From the NCBI GenBank assembly GCA_030867875.1, contig JAOWCC010000577.1:88641740-88705739 (forward strand): a stretch of 64,000 bases of DNA. The letters are read 5' to 3'. The position numbers were made by a program, and so were the translations under genes. Every line of letters begins with the position of its first letter. Position 1 is the first letter of the stretch. The stretch is from Actinernus sp. WN-2022. Taxonomy: Eukaryota > Cnidaria > Anthozoa > Actiniaria > Actinernidae. The notes below the pieces were generated by a model. The model did not search any database, had not been told where the DNA came from, and saw nothing but the letters and a program-made list of their open reading frames with translations. Of the stretch, positions 29,769 to 40,561 are shown one piece after another.

Positions 29769-30860
29769 TTTTTTGTAAATAATTGTTTTTAAAGGGGCTG
29801 TGTCATTGTCATAGACTTTACATTCGCGTTCCGTGCCGGAAACAGCTACACCGATTTTGATATGAACCAACGAACCTCTCAGCCATGTGGGATGCTTAAA
29901 ATCAAAGCAAGTATGCAAAAATGACTAATAAACAGTGTATATAAACAGTCTCCTGGGAAAATATTGAAAATCCTTTCAATCAAGCATTGAGGGAGGGAAG
30001 TTTAACTGTTTTTATCCAATTATCAGCTACTAACCGAGCGATTACTCGATGCATGCGCAGTACCATGACATAGCCCCTTTAAGGTTTTACTTGGTATCGG
30101 GCCCTTTGTGATCTGCCCTGAATACACCTTGAACCGTAGATGAACTACCATTAGGGAAGAATGGAAATAACAGCATTATCGATCACTGTGATTCACGTTC
30201 ACTAAATTATCAATGTTCTTGTGTTATTGTCTCTGAATCATAGCTCTAGAACATCATTGTCTTAAAAAAAGAATTAAAGTCTTGTGAAAAGAATCGAAAA
30301 GAATCATAATTATTTCAACGACTAAAAAATAATCAGGTAGACTTCACACTTCTATTGTTTTAGGATTGTTTGAACGATATGCAATAACTTTGTGAGTGAT
30401 CATGGTGAACATAATGAAATGTGACACTACTGGAATGTACAGGAGTCGCTTAGGGCTGTCAAACTTGGTCATTATTTTGTCTCAATGTTTTGGCATTCAA
30501 AACATGCATGTTTAAAAAGGCGGAGAAAAAAGAATAAATTACGCTATCGGAATATATTCTTGCTGGATATTGAGGTCAAAGAGTTGTTTTATTACGTGAG
30601 TGAAGTATTATTCCATTGGAGTTTTTATAAGACTTCCCTAGCTCTTTGTTGTTGCGTGATGATTCGGTCGTTCGACAAGCCAATAACCGCTCTGGGGCCG
30701 TATTTTCAATCTTTCTAAAATTCGCCAAATTAAAAAAGCGCTGGAACTTTTTGATATGATTTCCTAAAACAGTTCACCCAAGGCTATGTTCTGGCAAAAT
30801 ATGAAGGATTCCGAAATTTCACCGTTGACCCGCGATTCTCGATATTTACAGGCAGTCGCT
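29769..30860. other. Intergenic stretch
   Basis: No gene, RNA or clear repeat recognised. The open frames (for example around 30485-30718) are short and have no motif. Confidence 0.45.
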
Positions 30861-30861
30861 C

Positions 30862-31246
30862 TTAAGCTTCTCAAGAATAACGCGAAAAAAGGACAAGCTA
30901 AAGGTGAATTGATTCAAAATAATTATTGTATCAAATACTTCAGAAGTAAATACATGTATATCGTTATATAGGATTCGAAGAACTGGTTGTTTTCTTAAGA
31001 CAATTAAGTCAGTGTTCTAGACGCAAATTGTTATCTTATATATCTTATATTTTCCATGACGTCGTATATTCTGTCTGTGTTACCTCTATATCACTAAAAT
31101 GTTCGCTTGGATCGCATTCTCTTTCATCAATTTATTTAAGTATTTTGCCAGCATGTGGAAAGGACGAGGTCATTTAGTTGACATTTCTCGACGAGTTGGA
31201 ATACTAGAATCACAAAAGTGAACTGATTATCACATTAGAACACACT
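30862..31246. repeat. Dispersed direct repeat, copy 1
   Basis: About 385 bp from TTAAGCTTCTCAAGAATAAC to CATTAGAACACAC. Closely repeated in the same orientation at 33558-33957, with small indels (for example one ATCTTAT unit more here). It may be part of the larger repeat family spread over 30.8-40 kb. Confidence 0.75.
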
Positions 31247-31489
31247 TCGAAAGCGATTTCAAAGGGAACCTGTGGTTGGGTGCTTCAAAACGACCTTGCT
31301 TGAGAATACCAAAATTTACGGAACGTTATCTTATGAAGTCGAGAACGTTCCTAGAATATATACAAGCCAAAAATGTACCCTTCCTATTTTTGTCCTGTTT
31401 TATCGACAATTAAAATGCCGACCTTTGTTTGGAAGGCAAAGTACAGACTCTACCGCACTAAATGCACCTTATACCGTCTGATATGCTGA

Positions 31490-31905
31490 AAATTTAAAAT
31501 CATTTGATGAAAATGTGGCAAGAAATTATGTCGCCGCACGCCCCTGGATTTGACTTTTCAACAAAATGATGTCAAAATTCGAGCTCTACTCCAAAAACTA
31601 CTTTAGATAATATCAATTATATTGTGTTTCTTTATCTCCTGTTATTATTCATTTTATTATATCTATTATATTACACAGTGGATGCTGCTAACCATAGTCA
31701 AATACATGCCAGATGATTGAATGAAAAGTGGGCTAGAAAATATCTCGCCCCACCCCCCTGGATTTAAAGTTTCAACAAAATGATGTCAAAATTCGAGCTG
31801 ACTGCAAAAACTACTTCAGATAACATCAATAATATTATTTTATTGTGTTTCTATACCCGTGTTTATTTTTGATTAATTATATCTATTATATTACACAAGG
31901 GATAC
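31490..31905. repeat. Two adjacent copies of a ~200-bp repeat
   Basis: Copies at about 31490-31690 and 31716-31905 share CCCCTGGATTT, TCAACAAAATGATGTCAAAA, ATTCGAGCT, AAAACTACTT and TATATCTATTATATTACACA. A third copy is at about 34515-34712. The downstream GTGGATACCGCTAACGATAA joins this family to the foldback at 34.7-40.2 kb. Confidence 0.7.
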
Positions 31906-33557
31906 TAATCTTTGAAGGGTTTCAAAGTAAACTGCATGTTGCGCTTTGTTGGAAGCCGGATAATTATGATAAGAACTAGAAATAATCATAAATTATAAAA
32001 GTGCGTTCGGCATATTTTTTTGTAAGAGAAAGGATTTGGTTTCCTGTGGTAACACAAGTACAACCCTCGGAGACTGAAAGATTGCTGTAATGATGTGGAC
32101 TGTGGGAGTAAATAATCCTGATCAAAAATGCTTGTTTTTAACTAATGTGAAAATGTTGAATGTCTGGACTTATAAGTTAATATGCAAGGGCATGTATCTG
32201 GTTATAAAACTGTAATTATCTTTGTGTAACATTAAATCATTGGATGCTTATGTGGCTATATTATATGTTTATCATTCATTTTAGCATTTGTAGCACTTTT
32301 CTTAAACTATAATTTTGCTGTGTGGTATGCAGTGTAAAACAGTAATTGGAGTTAGTGCAGAACACAATCGAAACCACGCAATCAACCCTATAGCTAGCTA
32401 CGGCTTTTTAGATGTGTATAAACTGCATTCACAATGGTAATTCCTAGATTCGCAATGCTAATTATACTCCAGTATAGAACAAACTATATATGCATGCGTA
32501 TAATGAACCTGATAAACTACACCCCACTTCCTTCGGATCATACAAATTATTTTTCAAGTGAGAGCAAGGCTGGATGCAGAATATTGAGTGCCATTGTTAG
32601 TTGCAGAATAATTTATCATCAATGTTGCTAGATTAATCGATTAGGGAACAGTTAGTACTTTGAATTTCCCGCCCTCACCTTATGTCGATATTCAAGTTCC
32701 TTGGCATTTCGAAGTATAGATTAACTGTACGGACAGCGAAAAGCAGAATCCAGTACAGCAAGCAAGGAAGACAACAGAATTTTCGATCGCAGATTCACTA
32801 GCTCGGTTTTTACTGGTTGTGCAGCACAAATTATGGCCGAGTTGCGACTATTCTGTAGCATACACTTTCCTCAGACTTTGATAAATCGTACTTGCTAACT
32901 TTTTGAACATTACTGCAGTCAGTTAGACACTCGATCGATTGTAGTTACCAGTTTCCCGGCGTGCGCATATGTGCGCCAGAACGAGCTTCTTCGATATATC
33001 CACATACGCTAAATATCCCGATTTCTTCCGCAAGGAAACGCACAGGGAGCCCGATGCAAGATTAGTATGTGTTCTCCTTCGTCGAACGCAATAAAAACAC
33101 TACAGAAAAAAATCTAGGACTTTGTTACCTGGAAAGCTTGTTTTTCACAATAATTTTGTGTACGATTCTCAGACAGCAATATTATCTATATCATTTTAGA
33201 AACCAGTGTGTCACGAATGTTCTCAATTTCAACTGACGGTGATATGGATAGATCTTTTCGAGATAAGCAATATGCCTGAACGCTGGTCCATATTGATTTA
33301 ATGATACTTTTCTCGCATTCATGTTAATATAAAAGTGGACAAACGTTAAAAACGCTAACCGATGGGAGAGATCAGGGCTGCTTTTATTATTTTTCATAAA
33401 TTTATTTGAAGTATGATAAGATAAAATGAAATATATATACTTGTTACTAAGCGAGTAACCAGGCTAAATTATATTCCCAGACGGTAACATGATCTATATC
33501 CAAGCAACCAATGCTTTGCGAATTTACAGTTCAGGCCTTTCCGATTCACTTGAAGAA
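31906..33557. other. Intergenic stretch
   Basis: About 1.65 kb with no recognisable gene, RNA or transposon motif; AT-rich throughout. Confidence 0.45.
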
Positions 33558-33957
33558 TTAAGCTTCTCAAGAATAACGCGAAGAAAAGGACAAGCTAAAG
33601 GTGAATTGACTCAAAATTATTATTGCATCAAATACTTCAGAAGTAAATACACGTATATCGTTATATAGGATTCGAAGAACTGGTTGTTTTCTTAAGACAA
33701 GTCAGTGTTCTAGACGCAAATTGTTATCTTATATTTTCCATGACGTCGTATATTCTGTCTGCGTTCCCTCTATATCACTAAAATGTTCGCTTGGATCGCA
33801 TTCTCTTTAGTCTCTCTTTCATCAATTTAAAAACTGTATTGAAATTTATTAGTATTTTGCCAGCATGTGGAAAGGACGAGGTCATTTAGTTAACATTTCT
33901 CGACGAGTTGGAATACTAGAATCACAAAAGTGAACTGATTATCGCATTAGAACACAC
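33558..33957. repeat. Dispersed direct repeat, copy 2
   Basis: The same-orientation relative of 30862-31246, sharing GGATTCGAAGAACTGGTTGT, CCATGACGTCGTATATTCTG and AAAGGACGAGGTCATTTAGT. It contains an extra AGTCTCTCTTT / AAACTGTATTGAAATTTAT segment. Confidence 0.75.
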
Positions 33958-34514
33958 ATTTAGCTTTGTGTTTCTTTATCTCCTATTGTTATTCATTTTT
34001 TATATCTAGTATATTACACAAGTGGATACCGGTAACGATAATCAAACATGCAAAATACAGTGGCTACTTGCTTTTTAAGAAACCAACACAAGTTCAAATG
34101 CGTTCTGATCAGTCTAGTTATAACATAGGATAAAACGAAAATTAATAGCGAAGTGTACAGAAGCAAAATGAGATCCCATCTCTGCTCCCCCTACCCCCTC
34201 ACGGGCGCTGTAGGATTTGGGAGCAGAGTCACTGCAGAGTCCCACCCATACCGGTCCACCCGTATGAGGTTCTCAGCAGTTATATTACGTTCAGTGGCGC
34301 TTTTTATAGCTGAAATCGGAGGCTTCAATCTTCCATGTGGGAGACATTAATAGATGGACACGAAAGTTGTTTAATATCAACCCGATATATTCGTGAATGA
34401 ATAGGTAAGAAATGAAGGTTTTAAGGTAATATAAGTAATAGATGGACAAGTAATTTGTTTCCTATCAATCCGATATGATCTCAAGTGGATATCGAAGTAA
34501 TACTGAAAATGTAA

Positions 34515-34712
34515 CGCAATTTAATGAAAATAGGGCTAGAAAATATGACGCTCCACCCCTGGATTTAATTTTGCAATAAAATGATGTCGAAATTTATATT
34601 CGAGCACTGCATCAAAAACTACTTCAAATATAAAGGTCAATTGTGTTTCTTTATCTCCTGTTATTATTCATTTTATTATATTTATTATATTACACTAGTG
34701 GATACCGCTAAC
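34515..34712. repeat. Third copy of the ~200-bp repeat
   Basis: Shares TTGTGTTTCTTTATCTCCTG, TTATTATTCATTTTATTATA and GATACCGCTAACGATAAT with the copies near 31.5-31.9 kb. It leads directly into the left arm of the large foldback. Confidence 0.7.
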
Positions 34713-36884
34713 GATAATCTAACATGTGTGTTAGACGCTAGCTACGTCGTAGCGCGTTTTGGGTAGTGCCATGCAACCTGCATATTGCATGGTAGTGATC
34801 ATAGGTGTATGGTTATTTTCCACCTACTAAGGCTCAACTGGAATTTTGGAGCACTTCTCGTGGAAATAAGTGGCCTAAACATCAGCGAAAAAAGTTTCTC
34901 CTTGAAGCGATTGTTATTTTCCATCCAAGTGCATTGAATGTCATCACAAGCTCGCGAACCGACAGCCATCCGCAGTTCATGGTAGTTGTCGCGTCGAGTA
35001 CAGAAACCATGGTTTTAACTCTGCCACATCACTTGATCCATTGTGATTTGAAGCTGCAACCTCATTCTAGCCACTTCTAATAACTGTATTAACAGGAAAG
35101 GCATGGGATTTTCCACCCCTCCCCCCTCGGTTTTGCAAGGTTCGCATTTCTTACCCCACATTTGCAAGCAATATGTTGTGTTCGTGGTGTTTACTACCAA
35201 CACTATGATTTTAGCGCTGCAACTTCATTCAAGCCATTTCTAATGGGGAGGGCACCGTTATTAACAGGAAATGCATAGGATTTTCCACCCCTCCCCCCTC
35301 AGTTTTGCAAGGTTCGCATTTCTTACCCCACATTTGCAAGCAATATTTACGGGTAGAAAGGAACATCGTAAAGACATGGGGTTTTCACCAAAATGTTACC
35401 CATAGAAAACTGCAGGGGGTCTTCTTCATTTGGTTGAAATTAAAGTTCAGGGGGGGAAATGACAGGCAAAACAAAATTTCAAAACGGCTTAACCCCCCCT
35501 GAACTTCATTTGCGCGAGCGTTAACCCAAACATTTAATCTAGTTGGGTGAAATTACATAAGATAGGATGGTTTTTATGCACTCAACTAGGCGCTAGATAC
35601 CGAACATTAATTAATTAATTAATTAATTAATTATTTATTTAATGATTGTATTATTTCTATGATTATCGTTAGGAATTATTAGAACTGGTGGCAGTTACTT
35701 GTATCATCTCAGGGTTCTTTGTATTTATTTGTACAGTCAGCCAATAAGTTTAAACAAGTGGCCACATTTCCATAAAAGCTGTCTTCACAAAAACTAAGAC
35801 AAGTTATATGATTTGTGTTTTGTTTTCAAGCAAAAAAAAATGTAATCCTAAAAACTGGCAGAAACCCACCATGTGCCGGCTTCTGCCAAGAACCCTGGCA
35901 TGTGATCAACTCCTACTTGATAAAACCTCTGATTGTCTATTTTTCTCAGCTATACATATTTACATGTACTAAAAGATTCACTCAATTGGCCAGTTGGAAC
36001 ACATGCTACATCATGTTTGGTTATCGGGTCACACGTCATTACGTGTGGCGAAAAGCCAAAAACCAAACAAATCTGAACCTAACATGTCAGTGCCTTGTGA
36101 GAAATAGTTATGCTGGCCAGACCAGCTTTATAAATGATTTCTAATAAGAACGAAACAGCTGTCTATGGCTGCAATCTAGTCCGAGCGCTTTTCATGTCAG
36201 GCCTAGCTAACCGTAGTGCTTTGTGTTGGAATTTTACGTTGTATATCAGCTTTGCTGTAGTCTTCGGACTTTTCATTCGTTATTTTTCATTTTTTGGGCT
36301 GCATAGGTCCTCACTTCGGATCCAACATATTTTTACAGGATGTTTGTTCACGGTGTTTGCTTATATTTTTTCTATTAAATAAATAAATAATTAAATAATT
36401 AATTAATTAATTAATGCTCGGTATCTAGCGCATAGTTAAGGAAATAAAAACCAGCCTATCCTATGTAGTTTCCCCCAACTAGAACAAATTTTTGATGTAT
36501 TACTCGCGCAAATGAAGTTCAGGGGGGGTTAAGGCGGTTTGTCTCGCTTTTTTGCTTGGCCGAGCGGAGCCTGGGCAACGGTTTAACGTCAATTCTGTCG
36601 TTCGGTATCGAACTTGAAAACTTAGGAACCGATCAGTTTTGTCATGAATGACATTCCCGAGACATTCCCGTTGCCAAAACAAATGTGTATACCATTTCCA
36701 GGGGGGTGGGGTAGGGAATATTTGTTATTCATGGTTTAATGTTTGACGAATTGTTCAAGCAAGCAACCGTGAACGACAATCCTGCTGGTGTACGTTGGAT
36801 CAAACTAGTGATCTAATCGGCTATCAAATAAAAAATAACTATGAAGAAGCAAAGACCGATACAACGTAGAATTTTGAATTTAGT

Positions 36885-36926
36885 GGTACAATATTTCGGC
36901 TGGCCACACCAGCCTTCTTCAGGTAC
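36885..36926 (-). ncRNA. Hammerhead-ribozyme-like motif in PLE 3' UTR (reverse copy)
   Basis: On the minus strand this reads the same core, stem II and GAAA box as the copy at 38933-38974, without changes that I can see. The same reservation applies to the extra A beside stem II. Confidence 0.5.
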
Positions 36927-37038
36927 AATGAAGAAAATTTACATTGGCGTGTATTTTTGAACTTGATACTGAGCTGTCATAAAACAGATTACAATATGAT
37001 AGATCGTGAAAAAATGTTAAGAAGGTGAAAACAGATAT

Positions 37039-38127
37039 CTAGTATGACTCTTCCCGGATGTTAAGGCCATGAGGTTCGAGTGTTTTCGCCTGTGCGATTA
37101 AAAAAGCTTCTCTGGCCTTACGTATAGAGTCTCTCTTAGAAAATATTTTTTCGATAGGAATAAGTTGCATGTCGTTGGCAGTGTGATTAGGATAATTAAG
37201 AAAATGTTCGGCAACTGTTGTGGGTTTAGACTTGTTGTTAGAGTTATCTATCGTCCGGCGGTGTTCGTTAAATCTGTCTTTTAAGCGTCGTTTAGTCTCA
37301 CCTATATATTGTAGATTGCAGCGGTTACATTGAATCATGTAGATTAGATTTTTGGTGTTACAGGTCAGGTTAAATTTGATAGAGCGCGTTTCACCGGTAG
37401 CAAAGAAAGTATAGTTAGTAAGTCCGTCAGAAATGTAAGGGCAAGTGGCGCAGTTCTTCCTACAACGGAACGAGCCAGGTGGGAGTTGGAGCTGGGAATT
37501 AGTCGAGTTAGAAGGGAGTGTAGCTTTAACGAGTAGGTCACGCAGGTTGGTGGTACGTCTAAAGGCTACCATGGGCAAGTGTTGGAAGGTTTTCTTACAG
37601 CGGTTAGAAGAGATCAGCAGGCTGTAATGTTTCCTAATGATGTTAGAGATATGTGGAAGGGATGGATTAAAAGTAATAACAAAAGGGATACGGTTAGAAC
37701 TGTGTGCGTCTTTCGTTTGTAAAGTGAGAGTGCGAGGAATATCGGCAGCGCGTTGTATTTGTCTAGTAAGGAAGGTGCGGTTATAGCCTCGTTTGAGGAG
37801 GTATGTAGTTAATTCAGCAGTACGGGTCTTAAAAGATTCGTCGGTAGAACAGATACGTCGCAAACGGAGGGCTAAGCTAAAAGGAATAGCTTTTTTGGTA
37901 TGTTGGGGATGGCAAGACGAATAGAGTAAATGTTGGTGTTTATCAGTAGGTTTAGTGTAAAGGTCAGTCTCAATATTACCATTGTTTAAAGAAACATTAA
38001 CATCAAGGAAAGGTACGTTAGTGGAAGAGTGTGAGCTGGTGAATTTAATGGTAGGGTGAATGTTATTAAGATAATCGATGAATATTTTTAGGTTATCCAG
38101 TCCTTCTGTCCAGATCATACTTTCCAA
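37039..38127 (-). CDS. PLE polyprotein C-terminal part: reverse transcriptase end plus GIY-YIG endonuclease (fragment)
   Basis: A 362-residue open frame. Residues about 1-110 match the region that follows the palm in Penelope reverse transcriptases (FLDVNVSLNNGNIETDLYTK, then YSSCHPQHTKKAIPFSLALR). The C-terminal part, about residues 225-360, is the Penelope-type GIY-YIG endonuclease: cysteine cluster FRCRKNCATCPYI, then NLIYMIQCNRCNLQYIGET with the split GIY...YIG strands, KRRLKDRFNEHRR with the catalytic arginine region, and a late glutamate-bearing helix. The real element would start far upstream, so the ATG here is incidental. The frame is open, which suggests a recent insertion. Confidence 0.85.
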   Translation of the reverse strand: MESMIWTEGLDNLKIFIDYLNNIHPTIKFTSSHSSTNVPFLDVNVSLNNGNIETDLYTKPTDKHQHLLYSSCHPQHTKKAIPFSLALRLRRICSTDESFKTRTAELTTYLLKRGYNRTFLTRQIQRAADIPRTLTLQTKDAHSSNRIPFVITFNPSLPHISNIIRKHYSLLISSNRCKKTFQHLPMVAFRRTTNLRDLLVKATLPSNSTNSQLQLPPGSFRCRKNCATCPYISDGLTNYTFFATGETRSIKFNLTCNTKNLIYMIQCNRCNLQYIGETKRRLKDRFNEHRRTIDNSNNKSKPTTVAEHFLNYPNHTANDMQLIPIEKIFSKRDSIRKAREAFLIAQAKTLEPHGLNIREESY

Positions 38128-38280
38128 ACTTTCACTTTACAAACGAAAGACGCACACAGTTCTAACCGTATCCCTTTTGTTATTACTTTTAATCCATCCC
38201 TTCCACATATCTCTAACATCATTAGGAAACATTACAGCCTGCTGATCTCTTCTAACCGCTGTAAGAAAACCTTTCAACAC

Positions 38281-38820
38281 TTGCCCATGGTAGCCTTTAG
38301 ACGTACCACCAACCTGCGTGACCTACTCGTTAAAGCTACACTCCCTTCTAACTCGACTAATTCCCAGCTCCAACTCCCACCTGGCTCGTTCCGTTGTAGG
38401 AAGAACTGCGCCACTTGCCCTTACATTTCTGACGGACTTACTAACTATACTTTCTTTGCTACCGGTGAAACGCGCTCTATCAAATTTAACCTGACCTGTA
38501 ACACCAAAAATCTAATCTACATGATTCAATGTAACCGCTGCAATCTACAATATATAGGTGAGACTAAACGACGCTTAAAAGACAGATTTAACGAACACCG
38601 CCGGACGATAGATAACTCTAACAACAAGTCTAAACCCACAACAGTTGCCGAACATTTTCTTAATTCTCCTAATCACACTGCCAACGACATGCAACTTATT
38701 CCTATCGAAAAAATATTTTCTAAGAGAGACTCTATACGTAAGGCCAGAGAAGCTTTTTTAATCGCACAGGCGAAAACACTCGAACCTCATGGCCTTAACA
38801 TCCGGGAAGAGTCATACTAG
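38281..38820 (+). CDS. PLE GIY-YIG endonuclease fragment (second, inverted copy)
   Basis: A 179-residue open frame that is almost identical to the C-terminal half of the reverse-strand copy (one visible difference, FLNSPNH against FLNYPNH). Coding similarity extends upstream of the ATG to about 38140. It ends in the same NIREESY stop. Having two nearly identical copies in one place implies a single recent event. Confidence 0.85.
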   Translation: MPMVAFRRTTNLRDLLVKATLPSNSTNSQLQLPPGSFRCRKNCATCPYISDGLTNYTFFATGETRSIKFNLTCNTKNLIYMIQCNRCNLQYIGETKRRLKDRFNEHRRTIDNSNNKSKPTTVAEHFLNSPNHTANDMQLIPIEKIFSKRDSIRKAREAFLIAQAKTLEPHGLNIREESY

Positions 38821-38932
38821 ATATCTGTTTTCACCTTCTTAACATTTTTTCACGATCTATCATATTGTAATCTGTTTTATGACAGCTCAGTATCAAGTTC
38901 AAAAATACACGCCAATGTAAATTTTCTTCATT

Positions 38933-38974
38933 GTACCTGAAGAAGGCTGGTGTGGCCAGCCGAAATATTGTACC
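38933..38974 (+). ncRNA. Hammerhead-ribozyme-like motif in PLE 3' UTR (forward copy)
   Basis: The order is GTAC, CTGAAGA (fits core CUGANGA), an unpaired A, stem GGCTGG with loop TGTGG and CCAGCC, GAAA, TATT, then GTAC. The two GTAC segments could pair as stem I, and cleavage would fall after the T before the second GTAC. Stem III would be only about 2 bp, as reported for the minimal hammerheads of Penelope-like elements. The extra A before stem II departs from consensus, so activity is uncertain. Confidence 0.5.
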
Positions 38975-39354
38975 ACTAAATTCAAAATTCTACGTTGTAT
39001 CGGTCTTTGCTTCTTCATAGTTATTTAATGTTTGGTATCTTGCGCATAGCTAGGGGAAATAAAAGCAAGCCTATCTGATGTAATTTTGTACAGCGAGATA
39101 ATTTTTTTTATGTAACGCTCGCGCAAGTGAAGTTCAGGGGGGTTATGGGGTTTTGAAATTTTCTTTTGCCTGTCACTTCCACCCCCCCCCCCCTGAAAGT
39201 TGACCTCAACCAGATTAAGAAGACCCCCTGCAGTTTTCTATGTGTAACATTTTGGTGAAAACTCCATGTCTCTACGACATTGTTTTCTACCGGTAAAAAT
39301 CCATCGCCCTCTTCGTTTTGGCCGCAAAGCATCCTGGGACAGTTTCATTTCCTA

Positions 39355-40190
39355 TTTCGCAGTCCAGAACAGGATTTAATAACGTTGTAGCATTAAAATC
39401 ATAGTTTTGGTACTAAGCACGATCAACACAACATATTGGCTGCAAATTTGGAGTAAGAAATGCGAATCTTGCAAAACTGAGGGGGGAGGGGTGGAAAACC
39501 ATATGCATTTCCTGTAATAATGGTGCCCTCCCCATTAAAAGTTTCTTGAATGAAGTTGCAGCTTTAAAATTTTAGTTTTGGTACTAAACACGACGAATAC
39601 AGCGTATTGTTTGCAAATTTTGTGTAAGATCTGCGAACCTTGCAAAACTGAGGGGGGAGGGGTTGAAAATGATATGCATTTCCTGTTAATAATGATACCC
39701 TCCCCATTTAGAAGTGGGTTGAATGAAGTTGTAGCTTAAAAATCATAGTTTTGGTACTAAACACGACGAACACAACATATTCGTTGCAAATTTGGGGTAA
39801 GACATGCGAACCTTGCAAAACGGAGGGGGGAAGGGTGAAAAATCCTATGCCTCAGTTTCCTGTTAATAATGGTACCCTCCCCATTTAGAGGTGGGTTGAA
39901 TAAAGTTGCAGCATCAAAATCATAGTTTTGGTACTAAACACGACGAACACAACATAGTGGTTGCAAATTTGGGGTAAGATCTGCGAACCTTTTAAAACTA
40001 AGGGGGAGGGGTGGAAAATCATATGCATTTCCTGTTAATAGTAGTACCCTCCCCCAATAGAAAGGGAAGAATAAAGTTGCAGCATCAAAATCAGTCTTGA
40101 TACTAATCATAATTAATAAAACATATCGTTTGAGCATTTTGTGTAAGATCTGCTAATTTTACAAAATAAGGGGGAGGGGTGAAAACCATT
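39355..40190. repeat. ~175-bp tandem satellite, about five copies
   Basis: Each unit contains AATCATAGTTTTGGTACTAA, ACACGACGAACACAACATAT, GCGAACCTTGCAAAACTGAG, GGGGGAGGGGT and TATGCATTTCCTGTTAATAA followed by TACCCTCCCCATTT. About two copies in inverted orientation occur in the left arm at about 35090-35350. Confidence 0.8.
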
Positions 40191-40217
40191 TTATGATTAT
40201 CGTTAGCGGTATCTACT

Positions 40218-40218
40218 T

Positions 40219-40258
<40 letters not shown>

Positions 40259-40263
40259 TAATA
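40218..40263. repeat. (AAT)n microsatellite at LINE 3' end
   Basis: More than ten AAT/ATA trinucleotides with a GATAATAAT end. On the minus strand this is the (ATT)n tail of the adjacent LINE. Confidence 0.85.
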
Positions 40264-40561
40264 ATTATACAGCGCTGTTTCCAAAGTGAGTGCCCAATAG
40301 CGCTTTACAAATACTACTACGAATAATGATAATATAATAGACTAATGACAGATACTTAATGTAAAACTAAATATGTGGATACCAATCAATGATAAAGGTA
40401 CAATATTAAAATATATCAACTGATCATATACTTAATATAAAGCCAAAGTATATGAATACTAACTAATAATACTTGCAACAATAACACTGATCTACTGTTC
40501 ATATGCTTTCTGAAATAGATTTTCAGCCGTCTCTTAAAACTGTCTAGTGAGTTACAATGTC

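Larger units (their letters stand above)
36833..39026. mobile_element. Penelope-like element (PLE), two 5'-truncated copies head to head
   Basis: Two copies of the 3' part of a Penelope-like retroelement meet at about 38130 in opposite orientation, reverse copy 36833-38130 and forward copy 38131-39026. Their 3' UTRs and ends (AAATAACTATGAAGAAGC and complement) are nearly identical, so together they form a giant inverted repeat. The reverse copy extends further 5' into the end of the reverse transcriptase region. Each 3' UTR carries a hammerhead-like motif. Such an inverted junction is what one expects from template switching or twin priming during insertion. Confidence 0.85.
34690..40215. mobile_element. 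Large foldback repeat with satellite arms, invaded by a Penelope-like element
   Basis: The left arm (about 34690-35620) and right arm (about 39027-40215) are inverted copies. They share GGATACCGCTAACGATAATC ends, the CCACCCCTCCCCCCTCAGTT/AACTGAGGGGGGAGGGGTGG satellite, TAGAAAACTGCAGGGGGTCT, CCCCCCTGAACTTCA and GGTATCTAGCGC-type inner ends. A second, shorter partner of the left arm's inner part lies at 36400-36545, after an (AATT)n tract. The middle (35640-36390) has no recognised gene; its 109-codon open frame has no motif. The element type is unknown. Confidence 0.6.

Noticed and set aside
35815..36382. Two open frames between the foldback arms
   Set aside because: No motif or domain; AT-rich and bounded by (AATT)n repeats.
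37445..37627. 60-codon open frame on the plus strand
   Set aside because: Antisense shadow of the Penelope-like coding sequence.
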